IMG/VR virus record: IMGVR_UViG_3300036846_000379
Location: 1 to 20,457 of that record
DNA length: 20,457 bases
DNA from: a virus
Reading direction: 5' to 3' (one strand)
The notes under the pieces were generated by a model. That model saw only the letters and a list, made by a program, of their open reading frames with translations, was not told the origin of the DNA and searched no databases. A program made the position numbers and the translations under genes. This document shows positions 12,320 to 18,602 of this stretch, one piece after another (positions within the stretch are counted from its first letter, which is position 1; the number at the start of each line of letters is the position of its first letter).

Positions 12320-12585
12320 GCCGGGCGCAGCAGCTCCCGGTTGGCGGCCATGCGGGCCTCGTACTCGGCGAAGAGGATCGCCTCGTCGACGCCGTATAGG
12401 CCGGCCAGCAGGGCCCGCAGGTCGTCGCCGGGGATGGCACCACGCTCCCACTGGGCTACGGCGGTAATCGACACCCCGCACTTGGCGGCCACCTTGGCCA
12501 GGGTCAGGCCGGCCAGTTCCCGGGCGGCCCGCATCCGCTCCCCGGCAGCAAACCGTTCCGTTAGATTCAGGCGAGTAACAGGCAT
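12316..12585 (-). CDS. XRE-family repressor
   Basis: 89 residues with an XRE helix-turn-helix at about 17-66: 'MRAARELAGLTLAKVAAKCG', 'VSITAVAQWERGAIPGDDLR' and 'ALLAGLYGVDEAILF'. The region matches Cro/CI-type DNA-binding domains. There is no dimerisation or cleavage domain, so it is a minimal regulator. It is the first gene after the promoter/operator gap beside integrase and the likely immunity or Cro-like protein. It is transcribed in the same direction as everything else, without the usual divergent partner. Confidence 0.8.
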   Translation of the reverse strand: MPVTRLNLTERFAAGERMRAARELAGLTLAKVAAKCGVSITAVAQWERGAIPGDDLRALLAGLYGVDEAILFAEYEARMAANRELLRPA

Positions 12586-12596
12586 AGATACTCACC

Positions 12597-12615
12597 TACA
12601 CCCGGTGAGGGTGTA
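12597..12615. promoter_or_regulatory. Probable operator palindrome
   Basis: TACACCC-GGTGA-GGGTGTA forms a 7-bp inverted repeat with a 5-base spacer, 12 bases upstream of the XRE gene's start and just downstream of the candidate promoter. It is a fitting site for autoregulation by the XRE protein. Confidence 0.6.
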
Positions 12616-12619
12616 CTGC

Positions 12620-12647
12620 AATGTAAATGTGTAGATTTCGGTGGAAA
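12620..12647 (-). promoter_or_regulatory. Candidate promoter for the early operon
   Basis: On the minus strand TTTCCA (12647-12642) and TACATT (12625-12620) are separated by 16 bases, in the 86-base gap between integrase and the XRE gene. A second possible pair, TTGCAG (12621-12616) and TAGGTG (12598-12593) 17 bases apart, overlaps the operator palindrome. Confidence 0.45.
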
Positions 12648-12671
12648 GTTGTGCGGCCCCTGTGGGAAAGG

Positions 12672-13805
12672 TCAAGCCATGATGGCGGCCATGATCTCCG
12701 CGGCGCGCCGGTCCTCGTCGCCGGCCACCCGGTGGGAGTAGGTCTTGATCACGTTGGCCTCGGTGCAGCCGAGCCGTTCCGCCACCGTGCGGTAGGAGAC
12801 CCGGTGGGTCAGCATCTGGGTTGCGGCGAAGTGGCGCAGGTCGTGCAACCGGCATCCGGTCACCCCGGCCCGCCCGCAGGCGATGGCCCAGGCGTGGGTG
12901 GGATATTCCACCGACCAGTGCTGGGTGCCGCCGTTGCGGGAGAACACGAACAGATCGCGCAGGTCCCCGGCGGTACCGAGCGCCAGCGCCGTTTCCGCGG
13001 CCCGGCGGTAATGGGCTCGCACCGCCTCCAGGGCGGTCGGACCCAGCTCGACGGTGTAGGGCCGGTTGGCTTTGGTGCCCTTGCGCACCGCGCCGTTCTC
13101 GCCTACCGAGATGGCATGCGAGAACAGCACCGCCCCGGTGTCGAGGTCGATCTGGTGCCACTTGAGGGCGGCGATGGTGCCACGCCGGGCGCCAGTAGCT
13201 ACCGCGATCTCGAAGTACGTGGCCGCCGACGGCGAGGCGGCAGCGTCGATCACCCGGCGGATGTCGGCCTTGTCGGGGATGTGCATACGCTCCGGGGCGG
13301 CCCCGCCGGCCGGGGTGACCCGGGCCATCGGGTTCACCCGGACCAGGCCCAGGCGGGTGGCGTCGGCGTAGATCGAGTGGATGATGCCGTGCCAACGCCG
13401 TCGGGTTGGTGCTGCGTACCCGACGCGCGTCCACCTGGCGTACAAGTCCTCGATCTGGGCCGGGCTGACCTCGCCGAACTCGGTGACGCCCAGGGCGGGC
13501 AGGATATAGCGGCGCAGGGCGTAACGGGTCTCCTTGATGGTCTTGGGCGACCAGTCTGGATGGCGGTCCACCCAGGCGTGGGCGGCCGCCGCGAACGATC
13601 CGGCCACGCTGCCGCCGGGCCGCTCGAACTCCAGTTCGTCGAGCACCTCGACCCGCAACCGGGCCTCGACCGCCTCAGCCTGGCGGCGCCCGGCCCGGGT
13701 GTTGGGCGCCTTGAGATCGAGGTTGCGACGCCGGCGGGGCTCACCGGGCCGGTAGGCCGCCACGCTGACCCGCCAGGCGCCCCTGCTCTCGTCCCATCGA
13801 GCCAT
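12672..13805 (-). CDS. int: Tyrosine recombinase integrase
   Basis: 377 residues from ATG 13805, with GAGG eight bases upstream; GTG 13814 would add three residues. The N-terminal arm-binding part begins MARWDESRGAWRVSVAAYRP. A SAM-like core-binding domain ('WVDRHPDWSPKTIKETRYAL') precedes the catalytic domain. Catalytic residues are visible: R207 in 'ATGARRGTI', H321 and R324 in 'LHDLRHFAATQ', and the nucleophile Y356 in 'NVIKTYSH'. The gene lies directly downstream of attP, and the tRNA fragment in attP points toward it, so after integration transcription from the host tRNA could enter int. Confidence 0.95.
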   Translation of the reverse strand: MARWDESRGAWRVSVAAYRPGEPRRRRNLDLKAPNTRAGRRQAEAVEARLRVEVLDELEFERPGGSVAGSFAAAAHAWVDRHPDWSPKTIKETRYALRRYILPALGVTEFGEVSPAQIEDLYARWTRVGYAAPTRRRWHGIIHSIYADATRLGLVRVNPMARVTPAGGAAPERMHIPDKADIRRVIDAAASPSAATYFEIAVATGARRGTIAALKWHQIDLDTGAVLFSHAISVGENGAVRKGTKANRPYTVELGPTALEAVRAHYRRAAETALALGTAGDLRDLFVFSRNGGTQHWSVEYPTHAWAIACGRAGVTGCRLHDLRHFAATQMLTHRVSYRTVAERLGCTEANVIKTYSHRVAGDEDRRAAEIMAAIMA

Positions 13806-13817
13806 CCTTGCCACCTC

Positions 13818-13836
13818 ACTTTAATCTGGTTAAAGT
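13818..13836. promoter_or_regulatory. Palindrome before integrase
   Basis: ACTTTAA-TCTGG-TTAAAGT is a 7-bp inverted repeat with 5-base spacer, overlapping the leader of int just upstream of its ribosome site. It may be an operator for control of int. Confidence 0.5.
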
Positions 13837-13872
13837 CAGTGTACAACGGTTGAAGAGGGCGCGTTCGGGGGG

Positions 13873-14056
13873 TGGCACCACAAGTGGCGCCAAGATTGGC
13901 AAAAACCCAGCAGCCCCAACGGGATTCGAACCCGTGTTCCCACCTTGAGAGTGTGAACCGCAATCCCCCTACCAGCACCTATGTGTCCCTGGCGCCACCA
14001 TCTGGTGGCACCAGCCACGCTCAGGGGATAGGGGGGTGGCACCACAAGTGGCACCA
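13873..14056. other. attP: attP: tRNA-Glu-like core flanked by integrase arm sites
   Basis: The core at about 13911-13952 (minus strand) reads as the 3' half of a tRNA: anticodon loop CTCTCAA, GGTGG, a four-base variable loop, T-arm ACGGG-TTCGAAT-CCCGT and TGGGGCT. This fits tRNA-Glu(CUC). The 5' half is absent. Six copies of TGGCRCCA flank it in three pairs: 13873/13885, 13990/14006 and 14037/14049. Paired repeats around a tRNA-derived core beside int are what arm-type binding sites look like. attB is predicted to be the host tRNA-Glu(CUC) gene. Confidence 0.8.
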
Positions 14057-14238
14057 AGATTTTGGGCACCCTGAGCCGGGCACGAGAGCATCACCGGGTG
14101 TAAGCGACGGCCCCCATCCACGCCCCTGTCCGGAATGCGGGACACAATTGCGGACAAGCTCCTCGGGCCCGCCACCCGGTTCGCACGATCTCCTTGCAGA
14201 GACCTCCTAGGCGCCCCCGGCGGGCCCGGGGTGCTCCC
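14057..14238. other. Non-coding stretch between attP and small membrane gene
   Basis: No convincing gene. A plus-strand frame with CPECGT at about 14129 looks zinc-ribbon-like but has no start, and minus-strand frames are short. GCAAGGAG followed by GTG (about 14182) opens only a 32-codon minus frame. This could hold remaining arm sites or packaging signals, but I see none I can name. Confidence 0.4.
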
Positions 14239-14355
14239 CTACCGGGTCAGCCAGCGGATGACCAGGTAGACCAGCTCGGCCTCGGCCAGCATGCCGGCGC
14301 CGATGGCTACCCAGGTGATGACCATGGCCACCCGCCGGCGCCGCTCGTGATCCAT
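14239..14355 (-). CDS. 38-residue single-span membrane protein
   Basis: From ATG 14355: MDHERRRRVAMVITWVAIGA followed by GMLAEAELVYLVIRWLTR. A basic N-terminus precedes one hydrophobic helix, consistent with an inner-membrane peptide with its N-terminus inside. It follows the terminase gene. The ribosome site (AAAGG) seen nearby better fits a GTG at 14398 that opens an overlapping Pro/Arg/Gly-rich frame, so the start is uncertain. It could be a lysis accessory or superinfection-exclusion type peptide; no evidence decides. Confidence 0.45.
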   Translation of the reverse strand: MDHERRRRVAMVITWVAIGAGMLAEAELVYLVIRWLTR

Positions 14356-14408
14356 GAATGACGGAACGCGGGTCAGGGGTCGTCCGTGCTGGGTTCACAG
14401 GTCACCTT

Positions 14409-15845
14409 TCAGTAAGCCGACCACGTGGCGGCTGCCACCTTGACCGGTCTGCGCCCGGCCTCGTAGTGGGCCAGGACCACAGCGCGCGCCGCGTCGATAT
14501 CGGATGTGGCGGCGCGCCGCTCCGGTACCCCGCCCGGAGTGTCGGAGGAGCACAGGCCCACGGCGGCGTCTAACACCGGGTCACCCATGTGGACCACCTG
14601 ACGGCCGGTAACGCCCTCGTAGAAGCCCGCGGAGGCCCGCTGAAGGTCCGCGGCGCTGATGTGGGCCACTTCGGTGCCGGCCGGGACCAGACGGGAGACC
14701 AGAGCCTCCGCTGGAGTCTTCGCAGCGACGGAGACTACCGGAGGCTGCCAGCGTTCCAGCAGTTCGCCCAGGCGGTTGCCCAGCTTGGCCAGCACGCTGC
14801 CTTCGGACTCGTCGTACGCTGCGGCCAGGTCTACGCCCGTGCGGCCGTCCTCGCGCTTCCAGGCCACGGCCACGCTGGCGTGGCGGAGCTCGGGGCCGAC
14901 GTCCACGGCCAGGCAGACCATGCCGGGCGCGGCCGGTAGGGGCTGGCGATGCTCGGCACACGCGGTCCAGCTGCCCTCCGGCAGGTAGGGGTGCATGACC
15001 AGGACCGGGCGGCACAGGACTTCGGTCTCGAACACGTCGGGCGGGTCGGTCTTCAGTTCCGCTTCGATGGTGTCCAGATCGATCAGGTAGCCCAACGCCG
15101 GGTTGGCCTGGACCCAGCCCCGCGGGTCGTGCCTCTCGTACTCCGGCGCCGCGGACCAGCTGTAGAAACCGAGTGGCGAGGCCGGGTCTTTCCTCCAGGT
15201 CTCGCCCTGGGCGGCCAGGGTGCGCAGCACGATGGAAGACATGTCGCCTTCGTTGCTGATGGACCAGAACTGACTTTTGGGTCGGGCCCGCCTGGTCTTC
15301 TCCAGTGCCGCATAGGCGCGCCAGTCGGTGGCCTCCCGAAGCTCGTCGAGCACCACCAGGTCGCCATGCAGGCCACGTCCGGCCGACCGCGTCGACGCGG
15401 TCACCTTGTAGCGGGCCTTGTCCCCGACGCGAAAGGACTCCCTGCCGTTCTGGTGGTGCACGTCCCACGGGGACAGCCCAGCCTCCTCCGCCAGGTCCAG
15501 CGCCTCCGTCCATGACTCCAACGCCACATCCCGGTTCTGTGCGGCACCGATCACCTCCTCACCCCACAGGCACATGCCGGCCAGCACTCTGATGGTGGTG
15601 CACTTGGTCTTACCGTTCTGGCGGGCGGCCAGGGCCAGAACCGTGCGCCGACTCCAACGTCCGGCGGACCGTTCCAGGCTGTGATCGAACAGCCACGACT
15701 GCCAGGGCAGCACTTCCAGGCCCAGCACATCGGTGGCGAAGACCGTGACCTTAGGGCCCCAAGTGATCCCTCTACCCATCCTCGTGGCCAGGCGAGGTTC
15801 GGTAGATCCCAGCAGCTTCGGGGCCTTTCTGGCTCTAACGGCCAC
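14409..15845 (-). CDS. terL: Terminase large subunit
   Basis: 478 residues from GTG 15845, with GGAAGGTGA six bases upstream. The N-terminal ATPase has a Walker A-like 'LAARQNGKT' (residues 72-80) and Walker B 'GDLVVLDELRE' (161-171), the latter with D167/E168. The nuclease half includes 'VCLAVDVGPELRHASVAVAW' (metal-binding Asp) and a C-terminal 'VGLCSSDTPGG'/'ATSDIDAARAVVLAHYEA'. This is the HK97-type motor that pumps DNA through the portal. It is the last late gene before attP and lies far from the portal gene, unlike the usual terS-terL-portal order. No small subunit is seen beside it. Confidence 0.93.
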   Translation of the reverse strand: MAVRARKAPKLLGSTEPRLATRMGRGITWGPKVTVFATDVLGLEVLPWQSWLFDHSLERSAGRWSRRTVLALAARQNGKTKCTTIRVLAGMCLWGEEVIGAAQNRDVALESWTEALDLAEEAGLSPWDVHHQNGRESFRVGDKARYKVTASTRSAGRGLHGDLVVLDELREATDWRAYAALEKTRRARPKSQFWSISNEGDMSSIVLRTLAAQGETWRKDPASPLGFYSWSAAPEYERHDPRGWVQANPALGYLIDLDTIEAELKTDPPDVFETEVLCRPVLVMHPYLPEGSWTACAEHRQPLPAAPGMVCLAVDVGPELRHASVAVAWKREDGRTGVDLAAAYDESEGSVLAKLGNRLGELLERWQPPVVSVAAKTPAEALVSRLVPAGTEVAHISAADLQRASAGFYEGVTGRQVVHMGDPVLDAAVGLCSSDTPGGVPERRAATSDIDAARAVVLAHYEAGRRPVKVAAATWSAY

Positions 15846-15851
15846 GATCAG

Positions 15852-15950
15852 TCACCTTCCACCACTTTCGGGGGTAAAAAGACGCGGACAGTCGGGGTGT
15901 CCGCTACCTCCGTTATGCCAAAAAATCGGACATTCTCGCCGTTTCGTCAC
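15852..15950 (-). CDS. Possible 32-residue peptide upstream of terminase
   Basis: GTG 15950 overlaps the TGA of the HNH-like remnant frame (GTGA) and the frame ends just before the terminase ribosome site. The peptide, beginning VTKRRECPIFWHNGGSGHPD, holds two cysteines and basic residues. It is too short for a small terminase; it might be a remnant of one or chance. Confidence 0.25.
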   Translation of the reverse strand: MTKRRECPIFWHNGGSGHPDCPRLFTPESGGR

Positions 15951-16028
15951 CTGATTCCGTTCGCCTTCACCATCCGCCACCCCGGGTGGGCCTGGGGGGG
16001 CTATCCGATTATTTGTTTTGTTTCAGCC
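15950..16028 (-). pseudogene. Remnant / diverged copy of the HNH gene 3' end
   Basis: On the minus strand this stretch (AAACAAAACAAATAATCGGA and onward) aligns with 16934-17009, the last part of the HNH endonuclease and its downstream spacer. In the matching frame it reads NKTNNRIAPQAHPGWRMVKA, against NKTRNQIAAQVSHQSRW in the HNH protein, but a TGA precedes it, so it is not expressed as HNH. The copies flank the PEQ peptide and endolysin genes. Confidence 0.6.
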
Positions 16029-16080
16029 GTGCTCACGCCCTGAGCCGTCGGACAATCCCAGACCAGCGATCGCCCACTGA

Positions 16081-16821
16081 TCACGTGACTGGCGCCGTCC
16101 ACGTCGCGGCCCAGGTGTCAGGTCCCACCATCGCATCGACCGCTAGTCCTTTCTCCTGCTGGAAGGCACGGCAGACAGCAGCAGAGGCCGGTCCGTACTG
16201 GTCGTCCACGTCTATGGCCCAACCTCTGGCCTGCATCTGTCGCTGCCATTGGGCCGTACCGTGTCCGGCCGTGTAGTCCACCAGCACTGTGCCCGGCCAT
16301 GGTGGTGCCGTACCGCCGGTCTGTGGTGGTGTGGGCGTGGACGGCTGACCACCGGCACGCCTGAGTATCTCCGCTCTGGCGTTCACTCTCACGTCGCACG
16401 GACATCCGGTGGCCGGGCCACCTTGACATCTGTGATAGTTCAGACCGGGCGTGCTGGTGGATTCGGACAGCTGTAGTGGGATGCCGTGCACGTCATGGGC
16501 CCAGGCCATGAGTGCGGCGAAGCTGTCCAGCTGATGTTCCGAGAGTGGATCCGCATAAGGCGAGTGGCCGCAGCCTTCGGTCTCCACTCCGATGCTGGTG
16601 CCGTTGTGGTTGTCCATGCCGTGCCAGGCCCGGACGTTGGTATCCACATGCTGCACGGGCTGGCCCTGTATCGGTAGCCAGAAGTGGGCGCTGACATCCC
16701 GGCTGGCATACACGGCTGCTGGGTTCCCCCATCCGGCCTGATGGTGCAGGCAGACGGCAATGGGATCGAGAGTGCCCGAGCATTGCGCCACTGGCTGCCA
16801 GATGGCTCCGGGCCAGCGCAT
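16081..16821 (-). CDS. Endolysin: N-acetylmuramoyl-L-alanine amidase with PG-binding domain
   Basis: 246 residues from ATG 16821, coupled to the preceding stop (TGATG). Residues 1-155 form an Amidase_2/T7-lysozyme-like domain: 'VCLHHQAGWGNP' (zinc His26), 'VSAHFWLPIQGQPVQHVD', 'AWHGMDNHNGTSIGVETEGC', 'LNYHRCQGGPATGCPCDV' (zinc His130 and Cys140). This cuts the amide bond between muramic acid and the stem peptide. After a Pro/Thr/Gly linker, residues ~185-243 are a peptidoglycan-binding repeat ('TAQWQRQMQARGW', 'DQYGPASAAVCRAFQQEKGL', 'VGPDTWAATW'). No signal peptide is seen, so a holin is needed; the 58-residue membrane protein upstream is a candidate. Confidence 0.92.
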   Translation of the reverse strand: MRWPGAIWQPVAQCSGTLDPIAVCLHHQAGWGNPAAVYASRDVSAHFWLPIQGQPVQHVDTNVRAWHGMDNHNGTSIGVETEGCGHSPYADPLSEHQLDSFAALMAWAHDVHGIPLQLSESTSTPGLNYHRCQGGPATGCPCDVRVNARAEILRRAGGQPSTPTPPQTGGTAPPWPGTVLVDYTAGHGTAQWQRQMQARGWAIDVDDQYGPASAAVCRAFQQEKGLAVDAMVGPDTWAATWTAPVT

Positions 16822-16925
16822 CAGTCCTCGTCCCCGTGGCCCATGCCTTCCGTGTCCATGTCGGGCTCTGGCTGCTCTGGCTGCTCTGGCTGCTCTGGCT
16901 CTGGCTGTGTGGGGGTGTCGCTCAT
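16821..16925 (-). CDS. 34-residue acidic PEQ-repeat peptide
   Basis: ATG 16925 has GAAAGGAA eight bases upstream. The peptide begins MSDTPTQPEPEQPEQPEQPE and ends acidic with Asp/Glu/Gly. The repeated Pro-Glu-Gln is coded by a ~9-base tandem repeat (CTCTGGCTG on the plus strand, about four copies at 16866-16901). Its stop overlaps the endolysin start. It may act only as a translational leader for the endolysin. The repeat number could vary between relatives. Confidence 0.6.
   Translation of the reverse strand: MSDTPTQPEPEQPEQPEQPEPDMDTEGMGHGDED
16866..16901. repeat. 9-bp tandem repeat, about four copies
   Basis: CTCTGGCTG repeated at 16866, 16875, 16884 and 16893 (last copy incomplete) on the plus strand of the reverse-coded CTC/TGG units, keeping the reading frame of the PEQ peptide. 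Confidence 0.85.
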
Positions 16926-16933
16926 AATGGGTT

Positions 16934-17009
16934 CCTTTCTTCATTCGCCCTCACCATCTGCTCTGATGGCTCACCTGGGCGGCTATCTGGTTTCTTGTTT
17001 TGTTCCGCC
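16934..17009 (-). repeat. HNH 3' end copy (partner of 15950-16028)
   Basis: Direct-repeat partner of 15950-16028, sharing AACAAAACAA, GATAGCC, CCCAGG and GATGGTGA(A/G)GGCGAA in the same order, with scattered differences. Roughly two thirds of bases match by eye. Confidence 0.6.
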
Positions 17010-17217
17010 TGGCGTTGCACATGGCGCACGCAGCCCGCAGGTTGGTAGGTGCGTCGCTGCCGTTCATCGCTCTGGGCTGCCTGTGGTCCACAGTGGTGGC
17101 CACTGTGGTGCAGCCCGGACCACGGACCTGGCATAGGTAGCAGTCACGCTCCAGTACCTGCTGGCGCAGTATGCGCCACTGTCTGGTGCTGCCCCGTTCG
17201 CTCAGCATCCGGGGCAA
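16951..17217 (-). CDS. HNH endonuclease
   Basis: 88 residues from TTG 17217 (GAAGG upstream); ATG 17208 is the alternative. The HNH motif is clear: 'LRQQVLERDCYLCQVRGPGC', 'VATTVDHRQPRAMNGSDAPT' (catalytic 'vDHi.P' His) and 'NLRAACAMCNARRNKTR' (N and Cys pair; the HNH third position). The four Cys (two CxxC-type knuckles) bind structural zinc. HNH proteins next to terminase genes usually assist cos cleavage/packaging in HK97-type phages. Here the gene is separated from terminase by the lysis genes. Confidence 0.88.
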   Translation of the reverse strand: MPRMLSERGSTRQWRILRQQVLERDCYLCQVRGPGCTTVATTVDHRQPRAMNGSDAPTNLRAACAMCNARRNKTRNQIAAQVSHQSRW

Positions 17218-17228
17218 CGGCCCGGCCT

Positions 17229-17405
17229 TCAGTGGGTGAGTAGCGCCAGTGCGAACAAGGCCCAGCCTGCTGCGATGGCAGCCCGGTACACGTCACGAGA
17301 CCAAGCCGCGAAGATGGCAGCCACGGCCAGCAGCGTGGTGGCCACGATCAGGTAAACCTGTGGCGCGCCCGCTGGCTTGTTGGCCAGATAGGTGGCGACG
17401 ATCAT
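17229..17405 (-). CDS. Two-span membrane protein, holin candidate
   Basis: 58 residues from ATG 17405, overlapping the preceding stop (ATGA). MIVATYLANKPAGAPQVYLI leads into a first hydrophobic helix (VYLIVATTLLAVAAIFAAW), a short charged turn (SRDVYR), and a second helix (AAIAAGWALFALALLTH). Two helices, a small size and position shortly before the amidase fit a class II-like holin, though the HNH gene intervenes. It might instead be a different small membrane protein. Confidence 0.6.
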   Translation of the reverse strand: MIVATYLANKPAGAPQVYLIVATTLLAVAAIFAAWSRDVYRAAIAAGWALFALALLTH

Positions 17406-17500
17406 GCCAGGTCAACCCAGACCGTCTCGTGCTCGGCGGTGTCTTCGCCTTCGTCCTCGTCCTCTGGGTCCGGCTCTGGGTAGTGACTTATGTCAGACAT
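17402..17500 (-). CDS. 32-residue acidic peptide
   Basis: ATG 17500 overlaps the 3' end of the preceding gene by eight bases, and its TGA overlaps the membrane protein start (ATGA). The sequence begins MSDISHYPEPDPEDEDEGED and ends VWVDLA. About half the residues are Asp/Glu. No function known; the MSD...PEP style resembles the PEQ peptide before the endolysin. Confidence 0.55.
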   Translation of the reverse strand: MSDISHYPEPDPEDEDEGEDTAEHETVWVDLA

Positions 17501-17846
17501 TGATCCCCCTCACGGGATTGGGGTTGCCGTCGGCATCGAAGTACAGGGCGGCTACCACCTGCCAGTTGGCCTGGGTCAGGCTCAGCAGGTCTTCATCAGT
17601 CACCTTTGATTGGTCAATGGTGCCGTCGCCGTTGTCGACCTTCGCTCCAACTCCCGGTCCTGCGGCCGAGATGCGCACGAAGGCGTCATACAGATTGCCG
17701 TCGCCTCGCAGCACTCCGTTAGCGACCGCCACGAACTGGGCCCGCTGATCGTTCTGGTAGGACTCGCCTTGTTCAACGGTCACGGCCCGAACTCGGCCGA
17801 TAAACACTGTGTCGCTGGTCAGTTGGTCGATACTGCGGTATGACAC
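17493..17846 (-). CDS. Conserved-looking hypothetical protein after the tail genes
   Basis: 117 residues starting MSYRSIDQLTSDTVFIGRVR. It contains 'DQRAQFVAVANGVLRGDGNL', an acidic loop 'KVDNGDGTIDQSKVTDEDLL' and 'WQVVAALYFDADGNPNPVRG'. Similar proteins sit between minor tail and lysis genes in several actinophages, where no role is established. A structural or tail-tip accessory role is a guess. Confidence 0.6.
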   Translation of the reverse strand: MSYRSIDQLTSDTVFIGRVRAVTVEQGESYQNDQRAQFVAVANGVLRGDGNLYDAFVRISAAGPGVGAKVDNGDGTIDQSKVTDEDLLSLTQANWQVVAALYFDADGNPNPVRGINV

Positions 17847-17858
17847 GGTTGGGCCTCC

Positions 17859-18599
17859 TCAGGTTCCGATGTCCTCGACAAGCAGGATGCTCGGGTTGGT
17901 CGAACTGGCTATCGCGGTCACCGGGCCGACTCCGGTAGCCAGATTGACGTTGAGTTTGTAGGTGTGGCTGCCGGCGGCCGGGACTCCTTGCCAAACGCCG
18001 ACAACGCCGGCCTGGCCGCCACCGCCGGCAATGACAAGCTTGGCCTGGGCATACTGCAGCACCGTTGAGCCTTCCATAAGGTTCAACCGGAACAGATCGT
18101 TAGCGGTACTGGTGTTGCCGAGAGTGTTGAACGTGATTTTCACCCGGCGGGTACCGTCGGCGGTGATCGGCGGGGCGGTGATCCAGTCGACATTCGTGCT
18201 GGTGCTGGCGCTGTTGGTCGTGGTCGACACCTGGGCCAGGGTGCCGGACGGTAAGCCGCGCCACACTCCGGCCTTGCGAATCCATAGCGCCGCAGCGTCG
18301 ACCGTGTAGCACACCGCCCCGTCAGGCGGCGTGGCCCACTGGGCGTCACGATCTGTGACGGAGGCGAAACAGTTGACGGATTGATTCCAGACCGGGTTTC
18401 CCCAACTGGCGCTGCTGATGGTCTGGCCTGGCGAGACCGTGACGTGACCCACCGGAGTACCAGCCAGCGCGTTTATGTCCCGGCCTGCGTCGTTGATGAA
18501 TCGCTGTGGTCGTTCCCTGACCTTCACGGCCACCATGGCCAGGAAGGCCGGATTATCGGCCAGGTCGGCGGCCAGTGTGTCTATGTCGGTTGCTGTCAT
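17859..18599 (-). CDS. Minor tail protein / receptor-binding candidate
   Basis: 246 residues starting MTATDIDTLAADLADNPAFL. A short N-terminal anchor (to ~45) is followed by a segment with collar-like 'VTVSPGQTISSASWGNPVWN', the 'G..i.a..wgN.V......f.s..dRda......dGav.y......l....g' pattern common to actinophage tail fibre or minor tail proteins. A beta-rich C-terminal domain contains 'TRRVKITFNTLGNTSTANDL' and 'GSHTYKLNVNLATGVGPVTA', resembling a jelly-roll or carbohydrate-binding fold. It probably contributes host recognition. Confidence 0.7.
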   Translation of the reverse strand: MTATDIDTLAADLADNPAFLAMVAVKVRERPQRFINDAGRDINALAGTPVGHVTVSPGQTISSASWGNPVWNQSVNCFASVTDRDAQWATPPDGAVCYTVDAAALWIRKAGVWRGLPSGTLAQVSTTTNSASTSTNVDWITAPPITADGTRRVKITFNTLGNTSTANDLFRLNLMEGSTVLQYAQAKLVIAGGGGQAGVVGVWQGVPAAGSHTYKLNVNLATGVGPVTAIASSTNPSILLVEDIGT

Positions 18600-18602
18600 A
18601 AG

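Noticed and set aside
12592-13434. 280-codon minus frame overlapping integrase
   Set aside because: Composition is Arg/Pro/Gly-rich and it lies in the alternative frame of the clear integrase gene.
13872-14210. Plus-strand frame with CPECGT (zinc-ribbon-like)
   Set aside because: It runs across attP, has no convincing start, and every other gene is on the minus strand. The Cys pair is probably chance.
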